A DNA stretch of 64,000 bases from CAWBRT01 sp963832365 (lineage in GTDB: Bacteria > Acidobacteriota > Terriglobia > Terriglobales > Acidobacteriaceae). Shown here one piece after another: positions 1 to 8,558 of the stretch. The notes under the pieces were generated by a model. It was given only the letters and a program-made list of their open reading frames with translations. It had not been told where the DNA came from and ran no database searches. Position 1 is the stretch's first letter. The number at the start of each line of letters is the position of its first letter. A program made the translations under genes and the position numbers. The DNA lies in contig CAWHUL010000021.1 of NCBI GenBank assembly GCA_963832365.1, forward strand, positions 62,001 to 126,000, read 5' to 3'.

Positions 1-1
1 T

Positions 2-760
2 CCGAAAACGCTGGAATCGGTTACTGCGCTTCGAAAGACCTGGACGACCCTTTCTCATATTGAGCGTGGTGAACGGCTTCTTGAATTGGTCCAACATGGC
101 TGCACACGACGAGGGCTCGCTGATGATCTCCATCAATCGGCAACATCGATTCGCCGCCATCTTGAATTTTCTACGTTGCCGAAAGAAGACCGCGATGCGA
201 TTGAGCATGGGACATCCGCGAAACTGATATTGAAAAAGGCGGCCCAGGAGCGAACGAACCAATTCAACCTCCAACTTGTCCGTTTGGAACGGGAAACAGG
301 AGCGGTGAGCACTCGTGCCGCACGAATAATAGCTAGTTTCCTGCTGGCTCGGCCCAGCGGGCGAGGGTATGTAGATCAGCTTTTCGACGAAATCGACCGC
401 CAGTTCTACGACCCGGAATTGAAGAACTTTGAACGGGGCATGCAGCGCATCCCGCTAGGGCTAAAAGATCCGAAAAAGATCATCAGCGCATGTCGACCGC
501 GGAAGAAGAAGGTGTCGCCCTGGAACCCCGACCAGTCATGGTTTGCCGATATAGCTGAGTGGGTGTTTCGCATTGCGGATGCGCTGACTCCAACACCAGA
601 CATTTGCAAGGCTGCCCTCGTGAAGGCAAGGATCCTCATGACGGAGCATTTGAAGAGTTTAAAATCCAAGAAAAGTCCGTTGGATATCGAGCATGCAAGG
701 CAGCGTCATCTAGCTGAACTTTCCACCTTCAGTCCGGTCCGAAAGCCTCCGAAGGATTAA
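2..760 (+). CDS. ParB-like HTH protein, 5' end cut off by window edge
   Basis: The frame is open from the first bases of the window, so the N-terminus is missing. A TTG at 86 lies in frame but inside the conserved part, so it is probably not the start. The first ~65 visible residues resemble the helix-turn-helix and linker of ParB/KorB proteins: an amphipathic helix (HIERGERLLELVQHG), a recognition-helix region (GLADDLHQSATSIRRHLEF) and the typical LPKEDRDAIEHG stretch. ParB proteins bind centromere-like sites in partitioning, or act as regulators. The C-terminal ~150 residues are basic and match nothing I recognise. It lies inside the integrative element that ends at the tRNA-Thr, so a role in maintenance or regulation of that element is inferred. 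No ParA is visible; it would be to the left. Confidence 0.6.
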   Translation, partial: PKTLESVTALRKTWTTLSHIERGERLLELVQHGCTRRGLADDLHQSATSIRRHLEFSTLPKEDRDAIEHGTSAKLILKKAAQERTNQFNLQLVRLERETGAVSTRAARIIASFLLARPSGRGYVDQLFDEIDRQFYDPELKNFERGMQRIPLGLKDPKKIISACRPRKKKVSPWNPDQSWFADIAEWVFRIADALTPTPDICKAALVKARILMTEHLKSLKSKKSPLDIEHARQRHLAELSTFSPVRKPPKD

Positions 761-1063
761 GCCACCTCAGCAGCATTGCGGTACTCTATCACGCTATTCG
801 GCGAAGGATACTCGGACGCTATGGAGAATAGTCTAGCGTTTACGCATGTGTCCGCTTAAAATGCGAGCCGAAATCGTTTGCGTGAACCTGTGTCTGGTGG
901 CGGTTCTTAGAAGCGTCGGCAGAAGGCAGTGCGTCAGCGGTTTCAATTCAACGATCGAGGCGTTATTGAAAGCACTCCAACCGCCTGTTTCCTCGATTCT
1001 TGCTGAGGGAGTAGGCTAACGAGCCCGAACACCTCGGTTGTTGCTGAATTCCCTCGCGATGAG
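761..1063. other. Intergenic region without recognisable gene
   Basis: About 300 bases between the ParB-like gene and the small HTH gene. Both strands carry frequent stops, and I see no RNA gene or clear repeat. It may hold the promoter of the HTH gene, but no motif is strong enough to name. Confidence 0.4.
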
Positions 1064-1291
1064 GTGAACTCGGCAACACCGACATGGGCATGCCGGCATT
1101 ACAGCGTTAAGGAGCTGGCATTAGTCTTCGGCCTGAGCCACGACAGTGTGACTCGGCTCTTTCGTTCAGAACCCGGTGTGATGGTGATGGTCCCTCGTAA
1201 GCGCAGGGGGGCGAGAACGCGAAAAACACTTCGGATCCCTGAACACGTCGTGAATTGCGTATATGCACGGCTTACGCAAAAAACGGCTTAA
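1064..1291 (+). CDS. Small HTH DNA-binding protein (excisionase/regulator-like)
   Basis: A 75-residue basic protein with one predicted helix-turn-helix in its first half (YSVKELALVFGLSHDSVTRLF) followed by a short basic wing (PRKRRGARTRKTLRIPEHVV). This layout is common in small acidobacterial HTH proteins near integrases. Such proteins act either as recombination directionality factors or as local repressors; the sequence does not distinguish these. The start is GTG at 1064, because the ATG at 1059 runs into a stop after two codons. It converges on the integrase gene with a shared terminator between them, which places it in the same mobile element. Confidence 0.6.
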   Translation: MNSATPTWACRHYSVKELALVFGLSHDSVTRLFRSEPGVMVMVPRKRRGARTRKTLRIPEHVVNCVYARLTQKTA

Positions 1292-1295
1292 CCTG

Positions 1296-1323
1296 GAGGC
1301 CCGGCTTTATGCCGGGCCTCTTT
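1296..1323. terminator. Intrinsic terminator between HTH gene and integrase gene
   Basis: Perfect 10-bp stem (GAGGCCCGGC, 1296-1305, with GCCGGGCCTC, 1311-1320), a TTTAT loop and a short T run on the plus strand. It lies just past the stop of the plus-strand HTH gene and 34 bases beyond the stop of the minus-strand integrase, so it probably serves the HTH gene and perhaps both. Confidence 0.75.
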
Positions 1324-1356
1324 CCGGATCGAGTCCGCAATCAATAGTGCCATCCC

Positions 1357-2445
1357 TCAATGGCTTTTCGCTTCCTTCCAAACCGTCATGACTGCGGCAT
1401 CCAATGCTTTTTGCCGTGACGCTACCCACGGAGCATAGTGCTTGTAAACGATCGCGGGCGTGTTGCCGAGGATTGCTGCAACATGTTCAACGTTCACACC
1501 CTGTTCCAACAACTCAACAGCCATCATGTGGCGAAACATATGCGGGTGTCCAGCAACCTTTGCCAATATGAATAAACGGCTTAAGCTCCGCTGCCAAGCC
1601 GACTTAGCAGAATTCAGTTTGCCGTTTCCACTCCAAAAATAGTATTTCTCATTTCCGGCGCTTTTGAGTTCAGCAAGCACAAACTTGGGCAGCGGCAGAT
1701 GAACTGTTGCCCCCGTCTTTTGTGTTCTGATCAACACCCTACCATTTACCACCACTGATTTCTGGAGCTTTACAGCATCGCTGATTCTGAAAGCCGTATA
1801 TCGCAGCACGTAAATAAATGCCCGAAGCCGACGACGGACATCATAGCCTCGATTATTTCTAGTGGGGTACCGTTTGATTGCTGAAAGGATCTTCTTATAC
1901 TCGTCGGGCGTGAAAGGAATAACAGGGGCGCTTTTCACAATCGGCTTTTTGATTTTCGTCGCAGGATTGTGATCGCACCAGCCCATGTCTTCGCAATACC
2001 GGAGGAAGCTCCTGAGATGTTCAATCTTGCGGCATACGGTTCTGGCAGAATCGGGAATGCTGGCAACATATTTCTTGAGGGTCGGCAGCTCGCACAAAGC
2101 ACGAACAGTTGTGGTTCCGTGACCATTGGCAAACAACACTAACGGGGTGATTGCCTCACGGTATTTGCCGATGGTGGCTGTCCCAAGGTTTCGTTCCTCG
2201 CAATCGGCGAGGAATGATTTCAATGCTTCGGCAACGGAAGCGTCTCTCGATTGATCTTCCCCGACTTCCATTTTCAGGAGCTTTTCGGATGCCAGCTCCC
2301 AATTGGCAGTGTCAAGACTCTTTCGAATTCTCGAGCCGTCCAGAGTGCCTTCCGCCCACAGCGGGCAACCACACTTCCTGTATCCCCGACCTTTCTTTCG
2401 ATGAGGACAATTCGTGGTGTGACGTCTGAAAAGCTTTAGCACCAT
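1357..2445 (-). CDS. Tyrosine recombinase / phage-type integrase
   Basis: A 362-residue site-specific recombinase of the tyrosine family. The N-terminus has a Cys/His-rich stretch (CPHRKKGRGYRKCGCPLW) that may bind zinc. A SAM-like core-binding domain lies at about residues 65-160 and the catalytic domain at about 180-350. Catalytic residues are visible in order: Arg in YTAFRISD, Lys in TQKTG, His-x-x-Arg in PHMFRH, and the Tyr nucleophile in IVYKHYAPW. It reads away from the tRNA-Thr gene, whose 3' end is 99 bases upstream of its start, the usual layout of an element integrated in a tRNA gene. An AGGAGG lies 3 bases before the ATG at 2445 and 6 before an in-frame GTG at 2442, so either may be the start. 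Confidence 0.9.
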   Translation of the reverse strand: MVLKLFRRHTTNCPHRKKGRGYRKCGCPLWAEGTLDGSRIRKSLDTANWELASEKLLKMEVGEDQSRDASVAEALKSFLADCEERNLGTATIGKYREAITPLVLFANGHGTTTVRALCELPTLKKYVASIPDSARTVCRKIEHLRSFLRYCEDMGWCDHNPATKIKKPIVKSAPVIPFTPDEYKKILSAIKRYPTRNNRGYDVRRRLRAFIYVLRYTAFRISDAVKLQKSVVVNGRVLIRTQKTGATVHLPLPKFVLAELKSAGNEKYYFWSGNGKLNSAKSAWQRSLSRLFILAKVAGHPHMFRHMMAVELLEQGVNVEHVAAILGNTPAIVYKHYAPWVASRQKALDAAVMTVWKEAKSH

Positions 2446-2544
2446 CAGCCTCCTGCATAGATGGCTGACAGTTTAAAACTCCGGCACGTATCCGGCACGT
2501 CTAATTTCTGTCTTTGTAAATGATTGATTTATAAGTGGTTAAAA

Positions 2545-2620
2545 TGGAGCCGACGATCGGACTTGAACCGATGACCTGTCGATTACGAATCGACTGCTCT
2601 ACCAACTGAGCTACGTCGGC
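2545..2620 (-). tRNA. tRNA-Thr (anticodon CGU)
   Basis: A full cloverleaf reads on the minus strand: a 7-bp acceptor stem (GCCGACG with CGTCGGC), D-arm AGCTCAGTTGGTAGAGC, anticodon stem GTCGA/TCGAC with loop TTCGTAA (anticodon CGT, decoding ACG), and T-arm with GGTTCAAGTCC. The discriminator base is T, and CCA is encoded at 2547-2545. Its 3' end faces the integrase gene, so it is the likely attachment site of the element on its left. Confidence 0.96.
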
Positions 2621-2747
2621 ATGAAAGTCGATTCTAAATAATTCCCGCTTCTTCCGTCAAAGATCGCGCCGGAAGCAGGCAATCATAACGCACGAAAAAA
2701 CATCCCCGCTTCCAGGCTTGGAATCAATACACGAAGAGGCAACTACT

Positions 2748-3605
2748 ATGAGATCCCATTGGCTTTTTCCCGCGATCATTCTCGCTGTGTTTGCGGTTGC
2801 GGCACCGCTTTCCGGGCAAAGCGCCGTGGTGAACACTCTTCAAAACAAAGCTGCGCTGTTGCCGGTAGCCGAGAGCGGGGAGCCACTTCCACCGGGCACG
2901 GTTATTCCCGTTCTGCTGGAAACAACGCTCGACTCCAGCCGCGTCAAAGCCGGGCAGCGGGTGGTCGCGACCGTCGGACAAGCCATTTCGCTCGGCGACA
3001 AAAGAGTGATTCTCGAGCGCTCCAAGCTGCTGGGCCAGGTTACGGAAGTGAATGGGGATTCGGGACGAGCCACGCTGGCTGTGCGCTTTGATCGTCTCCT
3101 GCCGCGAAAAAGCAACACCCCTCTGCCGCTTGATGTTCTCCTGCGTGCCGTTGCTTCGCCTATGGCAGTTTCCGATTCCGGCGTCACATACACCTTTGGC
3201 CTTGGATGGAACAATCCGCCAGCCACCTGGACCACTGTTCAGATCGGCGGAGATGTGGTCTACCGCGGCGGAGGCTCGGTCGTAAACCCGTTTGGCGAAA
3301 CCGTAGGCGAACCAGTTCACGGCGGTCTTTTCACCCAGTGGAGTGGTGTTCTGGCGAGGGTGAGCAGCCCCGAGGGATCGTCCTGCCAAAACTTTCCGTT
3401 GAGCAGGAGCCCACAGTCCGTCTGGATTTTTTCCGCCAGTGCCTGTGGAGTCTATGGTCTTGGCTTTCAAGAAGTGAGCTATGAAAACCTGGCAAACGGC
3501 GAGATTGTCTTTTCCGCGCCGCAGCGGGTGAAGATCCCCGGCGGGTCTGCGTTCTTGTTCACAGTCGCAGGTCGAACCCCTTCGGCGCTCGCAGCGGAGC
3601 AGTGA
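2748..3605 (+). CDS. Secreted TrbI/VirB10-like envelope protein, acidobacterial type
   Basis: I chose the ATG at 2748 because it begins a clear signal peptide (MRSHWLFPAIILAVFAVAAP) and has GAAGAGG about 10 bases upstream; a TTG at 2718 would add residues without function. The mature protein is 285 residues minus the signal. It contains a PPGTVIPVLLETTLDSSRV stretch followed by KAGQRVVATV, reminiscent of the C-terminal fold of TrbI/VirB10 proteins and widespread in acidobacterial secreted proteins of unknown role. There are no neighbouring conjugation genes, so a transfer function is not supported. It is the first chromosomal gene to the right of the integrated element. Confidence 0.6.
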   Translation: MRSHWLFPAIILAVFAVAAPLSGQSAVVNTLQNKAALLPVAESGEPLPPGTVIPVLLETTLDSSRVKAGQRVVATVGQAISLGDKRVILERSKLLGQVTEVNGDSGRATLAVRFDRLLPRKSNTPLPLDVLLRAVASPMAVSDSGVTYTFGLGWNNPPATWTTVQIGGDVVYRGGGSVVNPFGETVGEPVHGGLFTQWSGVLARVSSPEGSSCQNFPLSRSPQSVWIFSASACGVYGLGFQEVSYENLANGEIVFSAPQRVKIPGGSAFLFTVAGRTPSALAAEQ

Positions 3606-4003
3606 GTCGCAAAACCAGGATCGCATTGGATGCAATCCGTTCCACCGACGAACTATCCGGAAATGTTTGCACCGCGACTCTTTTGTGAAGCACGTCTTCT
3701 CATGCGGCGGGGAATCCCGCGCCTCAAAAAATCGCAAAGAACAGTTGCATAAAGCAAGAAGGCCGCCCGGCAACTGGGCGACCTTCTCTTTTCAAGGGAG
3801 AATAGTTCCAACGGAGGCTAAACCGTTAAAACTTTCTAAGGAAATCTTATGAGCCTAAGAAACGGAGTGTCAAGGAATTTTTCTGACACAAATCCATTTG
3901 TTTTCAATAACTTACGTAATTGATTAACAATTTTACCGCAATGCAAAAACCTCATTAGCTGCGGTGCTTACACTCGTAAGCTATTGATGGATATAGGTTT
4001 ATA
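3606..4003. other. AT-rich intergenic region with three stem-loops
   Basis: This gap separates two convergent genes. It holds a terminator-like hairpin (3757-3793) and two further stems: AACGG/CCGTT at 3810-3827, and a 9-bp stem with one mismatch (TTTCTAAGG with CCTAAGAAA) at 3833-3862. The remainder to 4003 is AT-rich, unlike its neighbours, with no coding frame. Confidence 0.5.
3757..3793 (+). terminator. Terminator-like hairpin after the secreted protein gene
   Basis: The arms AGAAGGCCGCCC (3757-3768) and GGGCGACCTTCT (3776-3787) pair with one internal mismatch, and CTTTTC follows. It lies about 150 bases after the stop codon at 3605, rather far for a simple terminator, so a processed 3' UTR or separate small RNA is possible. 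Confidence 0.55.
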
Positions 4004-5092
4004 TTATTTTCGCAGGTTCAGGCGGATAAAGTCCGCCTCTTCGCCCGGAGGGCGGACCCAGCGAGGGAACAGCTTTGAGGCGAGCGGTCTGGCGAAACCA
4101 AAGATTGCTCCCGTGCCGAGAGAGAAGACAATAACGATGCCCGCGAGAGTGAGCGCTGCAATCACCAAGTTTCCGATGTTGTCCTTCTTGCTCAGCCCGG
4201 TGTTTTCGTTCCACGTAACTTCGGCTTGATAGTTGATGCGGGCCAGCAATGAATTCGCATCCTGCGGCGGAATCGAACCGCAGACCACTTTCACGATCGG
4301 GCCGGTCCGCTTGACGACGAACGAAGCATCGGGCAGCGGGTTCGTCTTCTGCATCGCATCCATTCTTTCCATCGCAATCTGCGGCGTGGGATATGCGATC
4401 AGCAGAAGTGTGGCGTCGGTGCCTTGCTGGGCGATTTTTCCGGTGAGAATTTCCGGCTTGCGTGCGAAATCGATGATGCTGTCGGGGATTGGCAGAGCAA
4501 GCGATGCGTATGCGGCGGGTCCGAGCACGTATTTGGCGGAACTCGGCGTGATCTTATCCTTAGGCAGATAGTTGGGCAGCACCGGGAGATTCGCTGCCGG
4601 CCCATCCACGGCCGGCAATGCCGCAGCGAGCTCTCGCAGTTCAGATGCGCTCATGGCGGTGACGCGGTCGAAGCGGACTTCCACCAGGACCGCGCCCCGG
4701 AAAAAAAGCACGCGCTCATTGTCGGAAGCAGCCAGATTCCCAATTCGTTCGGGAATCGTGCCGGGTGCGCGATAGAAAGTGAAAGCGCCGTAGGCTCCGG
4801 TGGCGTCCTGGAAGCGGGCGGCGCGCACGGTAAGCTTGCGTTTGCCTTGCGAGTAGGTCGCGATCTCGTATCCGGTGAAACCGTACTCCCGCAATGCGGC
4901 ACTCTGGGCGTGGTCGATCGTGCCCGCGTCGATTCCTTTGCGGACGGTGCCGGAAATCTCCCATCCGGCGAAAGTGTTCGGCAATATCGCGGCAGCGGCT
5001 TGATCGCCAGCGCCCGAGGCAGCCGGTGCTGGGCCGGCGACAACGGCCGGAGCTACAGCAAGCGAGATGAGCAGGATGACCAGCAGCTTCAT
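4004..5092 (-). CDS. Secreted/membrane-anchored DUF6599-type protein
   Basis: 362 residues from the ATG at 5092, chosen because a signal peptide follows at once (MKLLVILLISLAVAPAVVAG); the frame stays open further upstream, but those residues look non-coding. The body resembles the acidobacterial DUF6599 family: an NTFAGWEISG opening, a YEIATYSQGKRKLTVRAARF segment and a GAYGAFTFYR segment. Near the C-terminus one hydrophobic segment (LVIAALTLAGIVIVFSLGTG) should anchor it, leaving a short tail. It is the last of three minus-strand envelope genes, after a lytic transglycosylase and an amidase, about 190 bases past the amidase stop. The function is unknown; a link with the wall is only inferred from position. 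Confidence 0.6.
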   Translation of the reverse strand: MKLLVILLISLAVAPAVVAGPAPAASGAGDQAAAAILPNTFAGWEISGTVRKGIDAGTIDHAQSAALREYGFTGYEIATYSQGKRKLTVRAARFQDATGAYGAFTFYRAPGTIPERIGNLAASDNERVLFFRGAVLVEVRFDRVTAMSASELRELAAALPAVDGPAANLPVLPNYLPKDKITPSSAKYVLGPAAYASLALPIPDSIIDFARKPEILTGKIAQQGTDATLLLIAYPTPQIAMERMDAMQKTNPLPDASFVVKRTGPIVKVVCGSIPPQDANSLLARINYQAEVTWNENTGLSKKDNIGNLVIAALTLAGIVIVFSLGTGAIFGFARPLASKLFPRWVRPPGEEADFIRLNLRK

Positions 5093-5278
5093 GAAAAAAT
5101 CCGGGAAAGCCCGGCGCCTTTGCCCTTGCGGCATGGAAGTGCCGTCACACTGAATCATAGAGCAGTTCCAAAGTTGGTGTATCCCAAGAACGATCATTCC
5201 AGCGTGCAGGCCGACCCGACATTACATTCGATGCCGGAAGAAGCTGCTCCGGCGCGACTGGCCGAAACAGGGGTGGGA

Positions 5279-7363
5279 CTACTGCCCCTTCTGCTGTGCC
5301 GTTTGCTCTTTGGTGCGCGCCGCCAGCTTCACGCCGCTCAGTCCGCTGACGTACTTCGTCACACCTTTGTACAGGGCGTCGGCTATCTTCTGGCGGTACT
5401 CGGGTGTTTGCAGCTTGTGGGCGTCGGTGGGGTTGCTGACGAAGGAGATCTCGGCAAGGATGGAGGGCATGTTGGCTCCAATCAGCACGATGAAGGGCGC
5501 TTTCTTCACCCCGCGGTCGCGCAACCCACGATCCCGCAGCGACAGATTCTGATAGAGCGACGACTGCACGTTGGCCGCGAACTCGCGCGACTCCTCAATC
5601 TTGTCCCGCAATGCGATCTTCTTGACGATATCCTGAAGCTCGTGAATCGATTTTTCCGAGACGGCGTTTTCGCGGGCGGCGACTTCCAGCGCATCGGCCG
5701 AGGAAGTGAAATTCAGGTAATAGGTTTCGATGCCGCGAGCCGTGCGATCTGCGCTCGAATTGGCATGAATCGAGATAAACAGGTCAGCCTGCTCCTGATT
5801 GGCGATTGCCGTCCGGGTCTCAAGCGGAACGAATGAGTCATCGCTGCGCGTGTAGACCACCTCGGCGCCCATGCGCGTTTTCAGCAGGCGTCCCAATCGC
5901 TGCGCCACGTCCAGCACCAGGTCTTTCTCGGTCAGTCCGTTGGCTGCGATGGTGCCGGTGTCATGCCCGCCGTGGCCGGCATCGACCACGATGCGGCCGA
6001 ACTTCAACCCAAGAGCGCGAGTCAGCGAACGCTCGCCACCGGCGGTGGGCTGAGCGGCGCGCGCCTCGGGCGCCTTTCGCGCCGGCTGCTTTTCCGGTGC
6101 CCGTGGCGCGACGGCCTGGAACGTGGGCTTGGTCGTAGGCCGTTGGGTCGCTTTCTGCTCCTGGCTGGCATCCATGCCGTTGGCATCGGACGATCTGTTT
6201 TCCGGTGGCTTGCCGGGGGCAATCTTCGTGGCCCCGGTCTTTGCCTGAGTGCCATCGGGAAAAACCGTCGTCTTCACCGTTTTTGCCGGCGCCGGGTTCG
6301 AGGTGGACTCCTTGCTCGCGGGCGCCGCGCCCGGGGCAGCCGGTTTCGAGGCCGCCGGTTGCTTCGGTTTCGCGGCTTCCTCCGCCGGTTTGATCACCGG
6401 AGTTTCGAGCTTCGCCACCACGGTCGTCTTCTGCGGGTTGCGGCCGTGTATATCGATGATCAGGCGATAAGGATTGGGAAGCAGAAACGCCGAGTAGTCG
6501 CTGACATCGTCGACATCGAGCACCACCCGGGTCATATCCTTTTGGTACTGAGCGACACGGATCTTTCGCAGGAAGCCATCCGACACATCGAGGGTCTTGC
6601 CCATCAGCACCGGCGCCAGTTTGGTTCCGTGAAGGTCAAAAAATATACGATCGGGATTCGGCACGCGTCCGGCTTCGTACTTGACCTCGGCTTCCAGATC
6701 GATGGCGACTCGAGTGTAGTCGGGGGTCGACCAGTGTCGGATACCCGTCACCAGCGGCATCGCCGACTTCACCTCTACCAGCTTTGCCTCTCGCACCTGT
6801 GGGCGACGGCTCTTGCGCTCGACTTCTGCGTCGATTTCCCGGAGTGAATCCCGAGCCTCCTGTGCACGAGCTTGCCGGGGATAGCGCTTGAGAAACTCCT
6901 GGAACGTCTGCTTGGCCTTGTCCGGCTCGTCCAGATCCTGCTGATAGATGCGTCCGATGGCGAAGAATGCGTCGAAGCGATACTTGCTGCCGGGATACTC
7001 GCGGCGCAGGAACTCATATTTCGCGATGGCTTCGCGCAGAGCTTTTTCGCTGTTGAAGGAACGGCCTTGCTGAGCGAGCAACTCGGCTTCCGCCATTACG
7101 CTGGCGTCGGCCTTGGAACTGCCGGGCGATGTGAAATAGACCTTGCGATAGGCGTCGCCTACCAGTTGGTATTCGCGGCGAGTGCGCTGAGTGGAGGGCT
7201 TACCGTTCAGAGCTTCGCGCATGCGCTCGGCAGTTGCGAACTGGGTACGAGCCACCAGCTTGCTTTGCTGCGTGTCGCGCGCGAACGAGCAGAGCGCAAA
7301 CAGCACCACGGCGGCCCCGATCGCAGCCTGGCACATCCGTCGTTTTGAGAGAATCTGGGTCAT
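5279..7363 (-). CDS. N-acetylmuramoyl-L-alanine amidase with TPR and AMIN domains
   Basis: A 694-residue exported amidase that cuts the lactyl-peptide bond of peptidoglycan, probably at division septa. The start is ATG at 7363, giving a signal-anchor (AAIGAAVVLFALCSF) and avoiding overlap with the upstream gene. Order of parts: signal, TPR-like helices (~30-180, BamD/YbgF-like), an AMIN domain (~198-309) that targets the septum or secretin, a long Ala/Pro/Lys linker (~310-450), and an Amidase_3 catalytic domain (~458-675). The zinc site is visible: His in VDAGHGGHD, Glu in LTEKDLV, His in SIHANSS and the catalytic Glu in ILAEISF. Amidases of the AmiC type are usually ~400 residues; the N-terminal TPR region makes this one unusually long. 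Confidence 0.9.
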   Translation of the reverse strand: MTQILSKRRMCQAAIGAAVVLFALCSFARDTQQSKLVARTQFATAERMREALNGKPSTQRTRREYQLVGDAYRKVYFTSPGSSKADASVMAEAELLAQQGRSFNSEKALREAIAKYEFLRREYPGSKYRFDAFFAIGRIYQQDLDEPDKAKQTFQEFLKRYPRQARAQEARDSLREIDAEVERKSRRPQVREAKLVEVKSAMPLVTGIRHWSTPDYTRVAIDLEAEVKYEAGRVPNPDRIFFDLHGTKLAPVLMGKTLDVSDGFLRKIRVAQYQKDMTRVVLDVDDVSDYSAFLLPNPYRLIIDIHGRNPQKTTVVAKLETPVIKPAEEAAKPKQPAASKPAAPGAAPASKESTSNPAPAKTVKTTVFPDGTQAKTGATKIAPGKPPENRSSDANGMDASQEQKATQRPTTKPTFQAVAPRAPEKQPARKAPEARAAQPTAGGERSLTRALGLKFGRIVVDAGHGGHDTGTIAANGLTEKDLVLDVAQRLGRLLKTRMGAEVVYTRSDDSFVPLETRTAIANQEQADLFISIHANSSADRTARGIETYYLNFTSSADALEVAARENAVSEKSIHELQDIVKKIALRDKIEESREFAANVQSSLYQNLSLRDRGLRDRGVKKAPFIVLIGANMPSILAEISFVSNPTDAHKLQTPEYRQKIADALYKGVTKYVSGLSGVKLAARTKEQTAQQKGQ

Positions 7364-7385
7364 GTGACAGAAATGCGCCCGGTTC

Positions 7386-8267
7386 CTACTCCACATTCGT
7401 GAACGTGAGCACACCGAAGGCGTTGCGCGAGACACGAATTGGCGCCGACGAAATCAGGGTGCTCATCTCACCGCCATAAAGTCCCCTGATCTGACGCACG
7501 TACTGCCGCGTCTCAGGGTATGGCGGGACTCCTTTATTGCGGTTCACTGCTGCCTCTCCCGCATTATAGGCTGCCAATGTCAAACCGACATCGCCGCCAA
7601 AGTTGTCCAACAGCCGCTTTAATTGCCGGACTCCGGCATCGACATTTTGCCGCGCATCAAAGGGGTTGCTGACGTTGAACTTGCGTGCGGTTGCCGGCAT
7701 CAACTGCATCAATCCCATCGCCCCTTTGCGCGAAACGGCTGCCGGATTGAAATTCGACTCAACCTTGATGACGGCGCGAACCAGGTTGGCATCGACGTGG
7801 TGACGCGCGGCAGCTTCTTCGATGATGCGATCGATCTCCACCGAGTTGGAGCCATGGTTCCGCGAAGCCGCAGAAGATTTCTCAGGGACCGATTTTGCCA
7901 CCGGATCGGCTTGCACAACACTCTGCACTTCGGCGGCGGCAACTCGCGCACGCCGAAGCAGGCTTGAGGAAGCGCGCGGCAGCGGTTTCCAGCGGTGCTC
8001 CGTGTTGCTCCAATATTCGAGGGGTGGTGAATTGCTTTCGGCAGCTTGGACGGCCGAATTCGAGGCGACTGACCGTGAGGCGACTGTGCCGTCGTTGACG
8101 AATACCGTGTGCCCATCTTCATGAACCGGGCGAATTTGCGCGGAGACCGGCGACAAAAGCAAAACGCACAGCAGCATGCACGCCAGCAGCTCAGGCCGGA
8201 GGACGCGAGCCGCCGTTTTCTTGCCATCGAGTTGCGTGGACCACATACGCTTCGCCGAAGTCATCAT
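7386..8267 (-). CDS. Lytic transglycosylase, SLT family
   Basis: A soluble-lytic-transglycosylase-type enzyme that cleaves the MurNAc-GlcNAc bond of peptidoglycan. The SLT domain covers the last ~150 residues: the catalytic Glu lies in AVIKVESNFNP, followed by GAMGLMQLMPATA and AYNAGEAAV, all family hallmarks. The N-terminus has a signal sequence (LLACMLLCVLLLSPVSAQ) preceded by a basic stretch. Starts at 8267, 8264 or 8246 are all possible; I use 8267 and regard the choice as uncertain, since no strong ribosome site decides it. It lies 22 bases upstream of the amidase on the same strand, so the two are probably co-transcribed and act together on the wall. Confidence 0.88.
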   Translation of the reverse strand: MMTSAKRMWSTQLDGKKTAARVLRPELLACMLLCVLLLSPVSAQIRPVHEDGHTVFVNDGTVASRSVASNSAVQAAESNSPPLEYWSNTEHRWKPLPRASSSLLRRARVAAAEVQSVVQADPVAKSVPEKSSAASRNHGSNSVEIDRIIEEAAARHHVDANLVRAVIKVESNFNPAAVSRKGAMGLMQLMPATARKFNVSNPFDARQNVDAGVRQLKRLLDNFGGDVGLTLAAYNAGEAAVNRNKGVPPYPETRQYVRQIRGLYGGEMSTLISSAPIRVSRNAFGVLTFTNVE

Positions 8268-8517
8268 GAACAAGCCGAGGCCGCCGTCGACCTTTGCCCA
8301 CAAAAAAAGCGCGGTCGCGGTGGCGGCCAAAGATCGGCCAGAGTAGAAGCATTTTAGGACGGTCCGGCAACCATAGCAATCAGTACTACTACCGGGAATC
8401 TACTAAGTGAGGGGGATAAAGATAGGAGAAATCTCTTGAAAACCAGGAGGTTGGCCCATGTGGGCAAGCGTTGGTGCATGTACCAACGGTCTTCGGTGCA
8501 AAACTGTGCGCAAAAGA

Positions 8518-8543
8518 AAACGGCAGGTCTGAACCTGCCGTTT
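8518..8543 (-). terminator. Intrinsic terminator of rpsT
   Basis: On the minus strand an 8-bp GC-rich stem (CGGCAGGT with ACCTGCCG, loop of 4) extended by A-T pairs runs into TTTTCTTTTG, 15 bases after the rpsT stop codon. Confidence 0.9.
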
Positions 8544-8558
8544 CGAAGTCGGGAGAGA

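Noticed and set aside
2724..3773. Long minus-strand open frame (349 codons) opposite the secreted protein gene
   Set aside because: It is antisense to a gene with a signal peptide and family resemblance, and its sequence is Arg/Cys-rich with no domain: a shadow of high-GC codon use.
3757..3862. Cyclic-di-GMP riboswitch
   Set aside because: The hairpins lack the conserved core of that class, and no gene lies directly downstream on the same strand.
4424..5836. Plus-strand open frame of 470 codons across two minus-strand genes
   Set aside because: It spans the ends of two genes and their gap; its sequence is the low-complexity reverse of those genes, with no recognisable fold.
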